Source: Sugiyamaella lignohabitans
Taxonomy: Eukaryota; Ascomycota; Dipodascomycetes; Dipodascales; Trichomonascaceae
DNA: 64,000 nucleotides
Direction of reading: 5' to 3'
NCBI RefSeq assembly: GCF_001640025.1
Contig: NC_031672.1
Location: 1,550,001 to 1,614,000 of the forward strand
The notes under the pieces were generated by a model. It did no database searches and had not been told where the DNA came from. It worked only from the letters and a program-made list of their open reading frames with translations. Below, piece after piece: positions 20,273 to 32,077 of the stretch. A program made the translations under genes and the position numbers. How positions within the stretch are numbered: position 1 is the first letter of the stretch; each line of letters begins with the position of its first letter.

Positions 20273-23017
20273 ATGGCAAAGCTCTCTGTTCTGAACAATA
20301 CAGCCCCTCTTGCTGCGGGGACCAAAGGGTCACAAGCAACTCAAAAATCATTATCATACCGCCAGACTGAGAGCTTCTCTGACAATTCCAGTGAGAGCGA
20401 GGACGAAAGTGACAGCGATAGCGAAAATGAGAGTATTCAACAAGTTATGGGTACTTATAGAAAACAAAGGGTGAAGAAAATTATCGAGTCAGATAGTTCA
20501 GAGTCTGATGAAGATACTAGTGATGAAGAGGTCGATACAGTTAAGGTCAGTCGCTCAATCCCATCCCCATCTCCTGCCCCAAAGTCTTTAAATATTAGCC
20601 GAGTGAATGGAACGGAAAATAAAATTAAAGCTGCTGCAAATGAAACAGCTCCAAAGCCAACAAACCAAAGAACCCCTCAGCCTGGTAAAGCCACCTCTGA
20701 CAAAGAAGTCCAGGACATCTCCGAAGTACTTAATGATTTATCGATCAAGACAGCCGACGTGCAACGGAAGGAACCCCAATCATCAAAAAAACCAGTGAAA
20801 CCAAATCCTGTATTGAAGCCATGGGCTGGAAACCGACCAGTTCAACATCAAACAGCCAATACTGTTAAAGTCAATCCACCAGCACAGTCACCGGTTAAGC
20901 CTAAAGCTGAACTACCCAAGCAAAACAATACTGTGGTACCCGGTGGTAGTTTCTTCGATCGAATCAAAAAAGCTCAAGAGAAGCAGTCCAACAGTCGATT
21001 ATACCCATCTGCATCACTGAACCCACCTTCTGACCGAGCTCCGTTTCTATCATCACCAATTCGCAATTATAAATCAGATGGTACCCTAATGGAACCAATG
21101 ACACCCAGATCATCGCAATGGTCACGACCTATTGACATTGCTCAGGCTAAATCAGGAAGACCAGTCACTGCGATTTCGCCAATCAAACCGCCTGGCGACG
21201 ACGATGACATTTCTCCAGACGCCTTTCGAAACCCTCTCAAACAATGGGGCACTACTGCCCCTAGCATAATCGGACAAGCAAATCTGGCAGCCACCAAGGG
21301 AGACTCATATGCATATGTCGACCCAGCTAAAACTACTGAAGCTCTGAAAAGTTTGTTGACCGATATGAGTAATGACGAAGATATAAACCAAGACGAAGTG
21401 GAAGATACCCAAGCAAGCAAAGTAGAGGGCTTAACTGTGTCATTACTATCCCATCAAATCAAGGGCTTAAAGTTCCTGCTAAAGCGTGAAGATAAAGACC
21501 TTCCAGCCAAAGGAGGTTTATTATGTGATGATATGGGTCTTGGAAAAACCGTTCAGTCTATTGCATTAATTCTATCTAATCCATATACCCCATCGGAATC
21601 TATATCTGGACATATCCGAGCAACCTTAGTTATTGCTCCTCTTGCATTAGCAGAACAATGGGCAGACGAAATTCGCAACAAAGCACCCGGGTTAAGAGTC
21701 GAAGTCCACCATGGGCCCAGTAGGTCCAAAGATCCCAACTCTTTGAATTCATATGATGTGGTTATCACCACTTACCAAACAGCCACATCTGAGCATCAAA
21801 ACAAGGGTCCATTATTCCAGAAAACATGGTGGAGAATTATTCTAGATGAAGCTCATATGGTTAAAAATCCGAAAGCCAAATCTTCAATTGCCGCATATAG
21901 CCTTCAGGCACAAAACCGATGGTGTCTCACAGGCACACCTATTCAGAATAACATCGACGAGTTATATTCTCTGATCAAATTTTTACAAATTGCACCTCTG
22001 AATAATGCTAGCACATGGCACAATCAAATTGCTCGTCCAATTACCAACCGCCAAGGAAATGCTGCTATTAATAGACTTCGGGCTGTTCTATCGGCTATAA
22101 TGCTGCGTAGAACTAAGGCGGTTCTAGGACAGTCTGGCATCAAAATGCCAGCTCGTAGAAAACACTTTGTTCATCTGGATTTTGATGAAAATGAGAGGGT
22201 TTTCTACGATGCTTTGCATAATAGAGTTAGCGATGTTGTAAAACGATTGCTAGGCGAGAGTGGAAGAAATTATATGGGTGTTTTATTGTTACTCCTCCGA
22301 TTAAGACAAGTTTGTGATGATAAACGTCTTTCGCGTGGAAAAATTGATAACGATGATAAGGAAAGCATTATTTCAGCGGACAAGACAAGGGCTGATACGG
22401 ATGATTTGTCAGACTTATTGAGTAGTATGTCCATTGACAAAGATTCGACGTCACAGTTGAGTGAATTAGGGTTAGACGAATCGGAGTCAATTAGTGATGG
22501 AAGTTCGACAAAGATAAAGAAGATTATTGAGATTGTCAAAAGCGAACCAGAGAGAAAGACTATTATTTTTAGTCAATTCACATCGATGCTGGACTTAATC
22601 GAGAAACCTATGCGAAAAGAGCGAATCAAGTTTGTTAGGTATGATGGAAGTATGACCAAATTTTATCGCGAAGCGGCATTGAGCTCTATTAAGGAAGATC
22701 CTTCTGTAAAAGTTCTTCTTTGCTCTTTGAAATGCGGTGCATACGGTCTCAATTTGACCTGTGCCAATAGGGTTATTTTAACAGATCCCTGGTGGAATCC
22801 CATGGTGGAAGAACAGGCTATAGACCGGGTCCACCGTTTGGGACAGACCCACGATGTTGATGTGTACGAGTTAATAATCCGAAACACGGTAGAAGACAAG
22901 ATTATTGCCTTGCAAGAAAAGAAACGACAGCTGTCGAAGGATGTTATAGAGGGTGGTAAGTTATCAGCCAGAGGCAACCAACTTAGTGCAGCAGAACTTC
23001 TTGCTCTGTTTGACTAA
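20273..23017 (+). CDS. SNF2-family DNA-dependent ATPase (TTF2/Uls1/Rad16-like class)
   Basis: 914 residues from the first ATG at 20273. The open frame reaches 20252 only by a TTG. The first 380 residues are low-complexity, acidic and serine-rich. The ATPase core follows: Walker A DDMGLGKT (about 419), DEAH box LDEAHMVKN (about 525), LTGTPIQN, and helicase-C motifs FSQFTSMLDL and QAIDRVHRLGQ (about 850). The nucleus is the expected location. Overall similarity is to the Rad5/16-like SNF2 group, but the region between the two RecA lobes is an acidic serine-rich stretch (DDLSDLLSSMSIDK) with no C3HC4 RING cysteines, unlike Rad16, Rad5 or Uls1. This favours a TTF2/lodestar-like remodeller or translocase. 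It is convergent with the YCF1-like gene. Confidence 0.85.
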   Translation: MAKLSVLNNTAPLAAGTKGSQATQKSLSYRQTESFSDNSSESEDESDSDSENESIQQVMGTYRKQRVKKIIESDSSESDEDTSDEEVDTVKVSRSIPSPSPAPKSLNISRVNGTENKIKAAANETAPKPTNQRTPQPGKATSDKEVQDISEVLNDLSIKTADVQRKEPQSSKKPVKPNPVLKPWAGNRPVQHQTANTVKVNPPAQSPVKPKAELPKQNNTVVPGGSFFDRIKKAQEKQSNSRLYPSASLNPPSDRAPFLSSPIRNYKSDGTLMEPMTPRSSQWSRPIDIAQAKSGRPVTAISPIKPPGDDDDISPDAFRNPLKQWGTTAPSIIGQANLAATKGDSYAYVDPAKTTEALKSLLTDMSNDEDINQDEVEDTQASKVEGLTVSLLSHQIKGLKFLLKREDKDLPAKGGLLCDDMGLGKTVQSIALILSNPYTPSESISGHIRATLVIAPLALAEQWADEIRNKAPGLRVEVHHGPSRSKDPNSLNSYDVVITTYQTATSEHQNKGPLFQKTWWRIILDEAHMVKNPKAKSSIAAYSLQAQNRWCLTGTPIQNNIDELYSLIKFLQIAPLNNASTWHNQIARPITNRQGNAAINRLRAVLSAIMLRRTKAVLGQSGIKMPARRKHFVHLDFDENERVFYDALHNRVSDVVKRLLGESGRNYMGVLLLLLRLRQVCDDKRLSRGKIDNDDKESIISADKTRADTDDLSDLLSSMSIDKDSTSQLSELGLDESESISDGSSTKIKKIIEIVKSEPERKTIIFSQFTSMLDLIEKPMRKERIKFVRYDGSMTKFYREAALSSIKEDPSVKVLLCSLKCGAYGLNLTCANRVILTDPWWNPMVEEQAIDRVHRLGQTHDVDVYELIIRNTVEDKIIALQEKKRQLSKDVIEGGKLSARGNQLSAAELLALFD

Positions 23018-23212
23018 GAAAATAATTTATTCACTTTCATGTTCTTGACTTTTTTCAGCCATATTGGCTATTGGCCAACATAAATGTATTACGAGGTTAG
23101 TTAATGAAAAGTCATCAAGCATGCCCTCGATGAACTATCTGGCGCTCCGCATCAGATGAACAAAAAGAGGTTAATCTAAAACAAGCATAATATTAAAAGT
23201 AAATGCACATAA

Positions 23213-26200
23213 CTAGGAGGATTCAGAACTTGAATCGTCCTTTAAAAGTCCACCTTGTTTACATAAAGAGTAGAACAAGGATTCTTCATTTTTTAACAAA
23301 TTTTCCGGAGTGTCGAATTCAGCAACAAGACCCTTCTCTAGGACGGCAATTCGATCACTGTCCAAAATCGTATTTATACGATGGGCTATGGTAATAATTG
23401 TCTTATCTTTGAACTCGCTGCGAATAGTTTCTTGTACAACTTTATCAGTTTGAACATCAACTGAAGCAGTGGCTTCGTCAAGCACTAAAACGCTTGAACT
23501 ATGAAGCAAAGCACGTCCAAGACACATCAATTGACGTTGTCCTGATGAGAGGTTAGAGCCACCTTCAGCAATAGAAGCGTCTAAGCCACCTTCCATGCTT
23601 AAAACATGGTCCTTCAAATGCGAAAGCTGAAGAACTCTCCACAGCTCATCGTCCGAATACAATCCGACCGGATCAAGGTTCTGTCTAAGCGTTCCTTCAA
23701 ACACTTGAGAGTCCTGGGGAATAATCGATAGATTAGATCTTAGGTCCAACAGTCCCATTTTAGTGATATCCTGACCATCGATATTGATGGATCCGTCAAC
23801 TGGTTCAATGATTCTGAATAGTGACATGACTAGAGAACTTTTACCAGCTCCCGTTCGGCCAACAATACCAATCTTTTCCCGAGGATTTATGTCAAGGTTT
23901 ACCCCCTTGAGTACCAAGTCAAGACCGGTTCTGTATCTAGTTGAGTAGTTCGAGTATGAGACTTTACCCTCTGTGGGCCAGTAGGCTGGTGGTCTCACGT
24001 TTTCTATAACTTCTGGGGCCTCATTCGGTAAATCACAATACTCAAGAACTCTTTCAACACCAACAACGCTAGTTTCAAGATTAACAATAGCCTTCACAAT
24101 CCAGCTCAACAGTTCAGTCACTTGCGATGTATAAGTCATAATAATACCGATTAGACCGGGAGTGAATATTCCACGAGATGAACCAATCACAATAGTCGAG
24201 GCAGTAGTGAGAACAATAACAGCGCCAATACTTTGCAATCGGAAAGACAGCCATCGGTTAGCGCTTCTAAACAAGAAGATTGCTCTAATATTGCCATCAA
24301 TCTTTTGAGTATTCAAGTGCTTGAACCGGTCCCCTTGGTCAAATGCACGAATAGTGCTAATACCATTCAAACTCTCCTGGAAATGAGCAAAGATAGGACT
24401 TCTTGAAATACTCAAGAGACGCTTCAACTCTCTCGAGGCACTCTGATAGTAGAATTGATAGTAATAGTACAATCCAGATAATGGAATCATAATGACAAGG
24501 ACAATTGGTGCTCCATATATGACAACACCTAAGGATACGATCAGCTTGACAATGGTACGGATGAGGTCCAAAAATGCAACGGGGAGGCCCTCATCTAGTT
24601 CATTGACATCACTTGAGAATCTGTTGATGATTCTTCCAACGGGAGTAGTTTCGAAGAATGACATGGGTGATCTCATCACAGTATAAGCCATTCTATCGTG
24701 GAGAATCTTTGAAGCGGTCAAACCGCAATTTATACGTGCCACAATACGTCTTGCCGTACTGATAAAAGCAGACAAAAATCCCAGTGCAAGATAGCCTCCA
24801 ATCCAGTATTTGACATTCTCATTCGAGCCGAGAGTTGCATTCTGCTCAGCCCAAGCCTTGAGCCAGAAATTAGCCGCTAAAGTTTGCACTGAACTAAGTA
24901 GAATCAAAAGTCCTGATACTGCCAAAGCAACATAACCACATGCATCAACATATCGACGGTAGACATGCCACTTGACTCTACCGCTTTGAGTATCCTCACG
25001 AGTTTGCTGTGTTTTCTTTGCAACGGCTTTGGGCAATTTAACCTTTTTCTTGGTGTAACTGGCCATACTGGCTCTTCTGAGAGTGGTTACACTGGATTTC
25101 CGAGAGAGTGGAGCAATAGATGAAATGGTTTCCGAATCAGCGGCTGCTAGTGGCTCGGTACCAGTAGTGACTATTTCCGTAACACTACTGTTCGCTGGCG
25201 ATCCAATGACAGGTTCTTCTTGGTTGGTACCATGTTCTTCGATAAGCTCGAATAGAAGACCAGATCGTTCTTCCATCACCTGAGTAAACGACTTCTGTTC
25301 ACGAATAGCTCCGTTTTCAAGAAGTGTAATATCGTATGCTTTGGAGAGAATACTAATAGCGTTTGTTGCAAGTACAATGGTCTTACTGGCTAATAAGCCG
25401 CCAGCGGCAATGACATTGTCGGTGATATGCTTTCGGACATGTTCATCAACAGCAGATAATGGATCGTCTAGGAGGTATACATCAGCACGAGCATACACAG
25501 CCCTTGCCAAACTAACACGGGCTTTTTGTCCACCAGACAAACTTACACCACGCTCACCAATTTCAGTATTATCACCGTCGGGAAGGATTTCAAGATCAGA
25601 CACAAGTGCACAAGCTTCGATTGTTTTCTGGTAGAACTCGGGATCGTATCTGCAACCAAACAAAATATTATCCTTGACAGTTCCATTTACGAGCCAGGGG
25701 TCCTGGGCCACATAGGCAATCGAGCCCTTGACCGTAACAGATCCTTGCTTTCGGTAGAGGTCTCCCAGTAAAGCTTTCAGAAAACTGGTCTTACCAGCAC
25801 CGACCTTTCCTACTATGCAAAAAAGACTGCCCTTGTGAGCACTAAAGTTGACATTTGTAAGGATAGTCGACGATTCGTCGTTTTCATCCCAGAGAAAACT
25901 GGCATCTTTGATATCAATAGAAACCTCGCCAGACTCAACAGCAGCTGGCTGACGAATGATAGCATCAGTTTGTAACTCTTGGCTGACTAAAAAGTCCCTT
26001 ACACGCACGAAAGAAACCGTCGAGTCAACAATCATCGATATCATTCGGGGGATATCATTCAAAGGTGATGTCATCATGTCGAACAAAGTAATACAAGGAA
26101 ATACAATATCTGCTGTAAGTGGAACATCTTCCAAATAAGCATATAAAGCAAATGTAGAACATGAAATAAAGTAAGGAATCAATATCCATACAAAGTCAAT

Positions 26201-27913
26201 GACACAGGAAAAGAGAATCATCTGCTTAAGATTGGCCAGTTGGAGGCCATTTCTCACATGGTCTAAACGTTCCAACAGTGGACCCTCCCAACCATATAAC
26301 TTTAAACTTTTAACATTGGTGAAGATTTCAGTCGTCAAGCGAGTTCTTTCATCCTTGTACTGCATCTGTTTCTTACGCATCTGCTTAATATACTTAGTGA
26401 GATACCAGTTGATTGGGAAAAAGACGACTAAAACTACAACAGCCGATAGCACACTCTTGCCAACAATCTTATTCAAACTGTAGAGACAGAGAATGAACTG
26501 GATGGGTGATTCCCAAAGATTGGTGATAGACCAAACAATGCTAATGATGGTCACCAGGTCGACAGCCATGATATTGACGATTTCACCTGTAGACCTTCCT
26601 TGACGCTCTTTATTCGACAAGAGAAGTGATTTTCTATACACGGCACTGTACAGAGATCCACGAAGAGAAGTGACAGTCCGCAATAGAAATAAGAATAAAT
26701 TGGTGGCAAAAATCGTTCTCACAATGTTGACAGTGAACATACCAAGTGCAATATACAGACCAATAGAAAGAGGCTGGGGCTTTACAAGTGGATCTTCGTT
26801 TAGATAAGAGTCAGCAAAAAGAATCAAGTATCTTACAAAGAAAGGGGACGCAAACCCTACAAGATCATAGGCAAACTCGAAACTAGCAGAGAGTGCAATA
26901 CTGGAACCAAAAGACTTGATGAGAACCATAATGAACGCCCAGATACTGTTATCTTTACGCAGAGCCCAATTCTTTTGAAAGACTCTGCTGCTGTACTCTG
27001 CATCGTATTGCACATCGATAGCAGGCAGCGTGCCCAGGGTCATTTTAGCTCTAGAAGCCGAGAGAATTAGAGGATTCATCCACGTCAAAGATATTCTCGA
27101 GTAAACATCGGCATGATCCAGGAGTCCAGATTCGGATTCTGGCTCCTGATCTTCATCAATCACCGACTCGTCAGCCCTCTTAACTTGTTTGCTGGCTAGC
27201 TTAGGTAATACATATTCCGAAATATATGCCAAAGAAGAAGTGATACCGCTAAACAGAACCAGCAAAGAATATACAAACGAGGTCTGAAAATTGCCATGCT
27301 CGTTCAGCGAAAACACCTTGATCCAAGTAGTCACAATTGCTAGGGGCCAGTAGAATAGCAGTATATCTGAAGGAACAGTAAATTTCTTGCGCTCCTCAAT
27401 ATGAATGCGAATGGCTACCAACGAAGCAACGGCAATGGCGCTTGATGAGAAAGTTCTCAAGTCATACCCAAATGATCTGAACGACACAACTGCCGTAGCT
27501 ATCCACAAAAATGTGTAAAGAAATACCAGTGACTAGAAACGATATGTTAGTATGCCAGTCTACCACTTGGAAAGCTCTGGCCAAAACAGACCAATCCGGC
27601 TTGTTCCGAATCAACTTACAATCGTAGTTTTGAATGTCCAATTTCTGTGAAAAGGTACAGTAGTAGGCTTAATTACAGTCTCACGAAGATTTTTCAGAGA
27701 GAAATACCCACCTACCACGAGAACCACGCTCGGAACCAGGACTAAAAATGCATCAATAAAACAGGGACTCAAAGAGCCATCTCCTAGAAGAATCTGCCAG
27801 CCGTAGAGACCGTAGCCTTCCTGGGTACTGCTGTCGTAGTAGCAACTTGGCTTCCAGATGGATACTCTAGAAGCCAACGACTTTACTGGCAAATAGCTAT
27901 CCTGGATATCCAT
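23213..27913 (-). CDS. YCF1: ABCC/MRP-type vacuolar glutathione-conjugate transporter (YCF1-like)
   Basis: Two exons, complement of 27620-27913 and 23213-27532, give 1537 residues. The intron is 87 nt with GTAAGT and an ACTAAC branch. Exon 1 encodes the start of the extra N-terminal TMD0 typical of long MRPs (SPCFIDAFLVLVPSVVLVV matches the CFxD start of the first helix). Then come two membrane domains and two NBDs with Walker A GKVGAGKTS and GRTGAGKSS, and signatures LSGGQKARVSLARA and LSSGQRQLMCLGRA. The linker is serine-rich (LSRKSSVTTLRRAS), as in Ycf1, where kinase sites sit. Ycf1-class pumps move glutathione conjugates and heavy metals into the vacuole. BPT1 or another ABCC paralogue is an alternative. 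The open frame continues upstream of the chosen ATG without another ATG. Confidence 0.9.
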
Positions 27914-29537
27914 GATGAACTTGCTGATGTCGTCAGTCCAACTCCCACAGTCCTTCCAGCTAACTCCTCGATAACTAGTGGCGATGGCGATAGCAATCAG
28001 ACGTAATTCAAGCTAACAAGAATCCGATCAATTCCAAATACCAGAGCTACAGAAATGAGAAGTTAAAGAAAGTAAAACAGAAGAGAATAAAACTGATCTA
28101 AATATAAGATAACGCACCAGAGAAAGATGGTTTGGTGCCCTATCAAATTGATGCCGTTTATAATGAAGATCAAGTCCGCCCTTACAGATGGATTTCAGAA
28201 GTCAGACCCAAATCAACAGCCGATGAAGTTCGCGGATTGAAAATACAGCACAGACGAGAACCAAAACAAACCACCTGTCAATTCACCATCAGTCACAGCC
28301 GAAACTCTAACAAAATCGTGTGAAAAAGGTTCGCAAAGCCACCAGCGACACACACTCAATCTTATATGTCCACCGATATCGGAACCCGCAGATCTAACGA
28401 CATTGCCTGAAAAAATAGCGCCTTACATCACACCATGCAAGATACTGCACCATCTCATGCACCATAGCCAAGTCGGCTGTCGGAGTCCGGTGTGCCTCCG
28501 GCGGCTGGGGCTCCGCCCCAGACCCTGGTTGCTCCTGCTTCGCAGGAGATGGCGGGGACAGGCGGCGGAAACGACTCGAGCGCAGCGAGAGGAGCAGCCA
28601 GGGTCTGGGGCGGAGCCCCAGCCGCCGGAGGCACACCCGTCACCCGGAGTCAGCAGCCCGGAAAGCAATATAAACGGTAGATCCCGTTTCACTCGCTTAT
28701 TCTTTTATCAAAATTTATAAAAAGGCATCGATAGCGAGATGCCTTTGTACTTAGCAGCCTGGGTTTCGTGCTTCAGGGAGCCAGACACGAGTTTTTATGG
28801 CTCTATCGGCTCAAATACAAACTACGGGAAATAGGATTGGTAAATTGGACCAATTTCCAACCCAGATTTGTTGCCAAAGTGAGGTAGGAGTTGGTAAGAG
28901 CATGGGTGGTCAGGGGTAACCCCTGGCTCGATCTGGTCACCTGATCTGGTTATCTTATCTGTGTGCATGCTATAATTTATCGGTTGCCGATCACTCTGAC
29001 ACTTCTAGCATGATCGTGAACTGACATGTTGCTGGTAGGCCGACGACAACGAATTCGCATCCGATTTCCGGATGATGGGCATGTGTGAATGGCCTGTAAT
29101 TACTCCGGGAGCCGTGGCTGCACGGATGTCATAGTATGCCCCTAGTCGACCGCAGATTGGCAGCGAACCCCAGCGAAAAGTGCCTCATCCCGGTCATGCT
29201 CATCTCCATGTGACGGCTTTGACAAGCTGTAACAGCTTTTAACGGCCTGTGCATGATATAATATTCTCCTGAAAGACTACATCCATGCCTCAATGGGGAA
29301 ATAGACTCCCTCAGCTGGTGTCTTTTTCATTTGAGCAGCATTTGGGTTCCCCAACATCCCGCAGTTGTATTCAGCAGCTCCTGTATATCGATCATTTGCT
29401 TTCTTGTTACTTCATTATTACCAACAAAGACAAATCAACAATTAAAATAAGTGGGTGTTAAGTGGTACTGGTATCATAAAAAGGAGGTAGCAAAAGGCAA
29501 CTACCTAGGTTTAGCGAGCGTGGTTGCTTGGTCACAA
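27914..29537. other. Divergent intergenic region YCF1/STE4
   Basis: 1.6 kb containing one full GC-rich element (28494-28632), a perfect 9-bp stem hairpin at 28721-28746 and a TTATCTTATCT GATA-type stretch near 28942. No gene was recognised. Longer open frames here either cross the GC-rich element or lack an ATG. Confidence 0.55.
28494..28632 (+). repeat. GC-rich palindromic element, full copy 2 (A-B)
   Basis: About 139 bp, nearly identical to the consensus. Its terminal inverted repeat extends outside the usual ends, as GGTGTGCC on the left and GGCACACC on the right. Arm A hairpin CTCCTGCTTCGCAGGAG is perfect. It lies in the STE4/YCF1 intergenic region. Confidence 0.92.
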
Positions 29538-31038
29538 ATGGACTTCCCAGACACTTCACAAGATATTACAGATATAACACTTGACGACTTAACTGATGAA
29601 GAATTTGACGAAACATATGCGTCGCCCTATGCGGACTTTTTTACTCGTCTGGAATGTGTGCCAGCTACCACGGAATCTGGCAGAGATTCACAGGTCGTTT
29701 ACTATGACGAGGAATGCAAAAGTTTACAACAACAGATCATCCGCGCCCAAGAAAATGCCATGGATGCGACCAGTAAGTATCGAGGCCGCTGGATAAGTGA
29801 GTATATTTTGCAAGTCCAGACATGTTCAGAGAAGGTCACGGCATTCTGTGTCACATTCTCACTCTGGCCACCCCTCGGGGTGTACATCTTCATCTGGTTG
29901 ACTGCTATACTCACTCGCAGACTGGTGGTGAGCTGGCTATAAACAGATGTTGATGAGACTATATCTCAATTCTGTCTGTATACTGACCAAAATTGCTCTA
30001 GTAAAAGATGTTGGATCATCAACAGCGGCTGTGGATCCTATGGAATACATGGTTAAAGAAGATTTTATGGGGCATGACGGCAAAATATATCAGATGAGAA
30101 TGACTCATGATAAGAAATACATGGCTACAGTGGGGCAGGATGAATTTGCCATTATATGGGACACGGCGTCTGGTCATAAAACAGATGCTATTCAACTAGA
30201 AAACGGGTTTGTATTATCACTTGGATTAAGTCCGTCTGGAAAACTGTTAGGAACAGGAGGTCTTAAAAACGTCAGTGAAGTGTTCAGGGTCAATGGAGCC
30301 AACAGCGAAATTTTCGAGACGGAAGAAGAGTATGATGAAGACGATGAGTTTGATGATGATACAGCCAGTACACCACCAATACGATTTCGAACCCGAGTTC
30401 CTGCTGCGTCATTTAAAGGACATCGAGGGTTTGTGACGGAGATGGTGTTTCTGACAGAAGACCGAGTAATCACTGGATCAGGAGATTCTACATCGGGACT
30501 ATGGGATGTAGAAACAAGCACCTGTATTAGACTGTTTAGCAAATCAGAGCACAAGGGAGGTATTAATACTGTAACAAGACATCCGTTTGACAATAACTTG
30601 TTTGCGACAGGTTCTGCAGATGGAATAGTCAAGGTCTGGGATGTCAGAGACCGTCACAGCAAATTCACATTTTTCGGTCACAAAGCCGATGTCCAGTGTG
30701 CACAATTCTTCCCAGACGGAAATGCCATTGGATCTAGTGCTGAAGACGGCACCATCCGCATATTCGATCTCCGCAGCGACTGTCAAGTAGGAATCCATCA
30801 GAGCGACGATATCCCGTCTCCAGTAACGTCAATTTGTTTCTCTACTTCAGGCCGCACCATGCTCATCGGGTACGAAGATGGCTCGTGTGGATCCATGGAC
30901 ATTCTACGAGGAACCTGGGTCAACCACCTGGTTGGCCACACCGATGTGGTCAGCTCCATCTGTATCTCCGACCGCTACGGCCTGATCTTCACCTCCAGCT
31001 GGGACGGCACCTTACGAGCATGGAACGCGACCATGTAA
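29538..31038 (+). CDS. STE4: Heterotrimeric G-protein beta subunit (STE4-like)
   Basis: Two exons, 29538-29772 and 30002-31038, give 423 residues. The 229-nt intron has GTAAGT and a CTGAC branch before CTCTAG. Joining gives NAMDAT-IKDVGSS. The N-terminus is acidic, followed by the G-gamma-binding coiled coil (CKSLQQQIIRAQENA). Then comes a seven-bladed WD40 propeller with typical blade ends (IIWDTASG, SGLWDVET, VKVWDVRD, IRIFDLRSD, LRAWNATM). The match to Ste4 includes DLRSDCQ. Ste4 with Ste18 transmits the mating-pheromone signal from the receptor-coupled G-alpha. An acidic insert (residues encoded at about 30308-30400) interrupts the propeller. The transcription start is far from the divergent YCF1. 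Confidence 0.92.
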
Positions 31039-31119
31039 AACCCCTTTAACGAACCTAATTCTCTTATTTTGTAGAATACTGTATATTAATGACCTATGAA
31101 TCTTTCGCAGGGGGGACAT

Positions 31120-31257
31120 GCCTCCGGCGGCTGGGGCTCCGCCCCAGACCCTGGTTGCTCCTGCTTCGCAGGAGACTGCCGGGACCGCAGACGCAAACGA
31201 CTCGAGCGCAGCGATAGGAGCCACGGGGTCTGGGGCAGAGCCCCAGCCGCCGGAGGC
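31120..31257 (+). repeat. GC-rich palindromic element, full copy 3 (A-B)
   Basis: About 138 bp, 82 bases after the STE4 stop codon, with intact arms. The core reads ACTGCCGGGACCGCAGAC. It probably falls within the STE4 3' UTR or in the promoter of HSP10. Confidence 0.92.
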
Positions 31258-31360
31258 ACGGTCTCAGGGGGGATTCTCAGGGGTTACGGATCGTCGTTCG
31301 GAGAGAGCCCGGTCGTCGAGTTCAGCCGTGCGATGTTGTCGGGGCGACGTGCAGGATCCA

Positions 31361-31368
31361 GAAAGTTC
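31361..31368 (+). promoter_or_regulatory. Heat-shock-element-like pair upstream of HSP10
   Basis: GAAAGTTC matches two inverted nGAAn units (GAAnnTTC), about 110 bases before the HSP10 start codon. HSP10 genes are commonly Hsf1 targets. Only one clear pair is visible, so the call is tentative. Confidence 0.35.
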
Positions 31369-31474
31369 TCTCTTCACGAGATACATAAAGAGGACCATTT
31401 GACAATCGAAAAGTTTCCCCAGCTTTGGTCACATCCACTAGAAGTCGCATCCGCAGTTCTATCGCAAATTCAAA

Positions 31475-32008
31475 ATGGTAAGTGTTTACAACGCCGTGGC
31501 ATGAGTGTTTAGCAGAGATCGTTGAATTGAGAGTGTCATTGTTTTATTGGCCTGTTATTTGTGGAAGTTGGTGTGATTCCGACTGGCTATGAATGATCAT
31601 GATTTGACCTGCGATTCAATGGTAATGAGGATTTTTGGGAGTTTTTATAGGTTTTATGGTGAGGTTACAGGAAACCGGGACTAACAAGAGCAGTCTACCA
31701 CTGTCAAGTCATTCAAGAACATTGTTCCCCTTTTGGACAGAGTTCTCGTCAGAAGAGCCAAGGCCGAGGCCAAGACTGCCTCTGGTATCTTCATTCCTGA
31801 GAAGAACGTCGAAAAGCTCAATGAAGCCGATGTCCTCTCTGTTGGTCCCGGCGCTTTCGACAAGGACGGTGCCCGTATCACTCCCAGTGTCCAAGCTGGT
31901 GACCGTGTCCTGATCCCTCCCTACGGAGGCTCCACCATCAAGGTCGGCGAAGAGGACCTCTTGCTCTTCCGCGACGCTGAGATCCTTGCTAAGATCCAAA
32001 AGGATTAA
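31475..32008 (+). CDS. HSP10: Mitochondrial chaperonin-10 (HSP10)
   Basis: Two exons, 31475-31477 and 31694-32008, give 105 residues. The first coding exon is the ATG alone. The 216-nt intron begins GTAAGTG immediately after it and ends CTAACAAGAGCAG. The spliced start is MSTTVKSFKNIVPLLDRVLV. The co-chaperonin signature is complete: LLDRVLVRRAKAEAKTASGI, IPEKNVEKLNEADVLSVGPG, the hydrophobic-capped mobile loop (residues about 20-36) and a C-terminal ILAKIQKD. It caps Hsp60 in the mitochondrial matrix. The rest of the gene is intronless. Codon use is biased towards C-ending codons, as in abundant proteins. GC-rich elements sit on both sides of the gene. Confidence 0.95.
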
Positions 32009-32077
32009 AGCTGCCGTGATTAACTGGCCATGTATAAATTGTAAATAGGAACTACATTCGTATGACTGGGAACGGTT

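Noticed and set aside
14270..29306. Shared ATGGGGAAATAGAC at about 14270 and 29293
   Set aside because: A 14-base match between two places in 64 kb is expected by chance several times.
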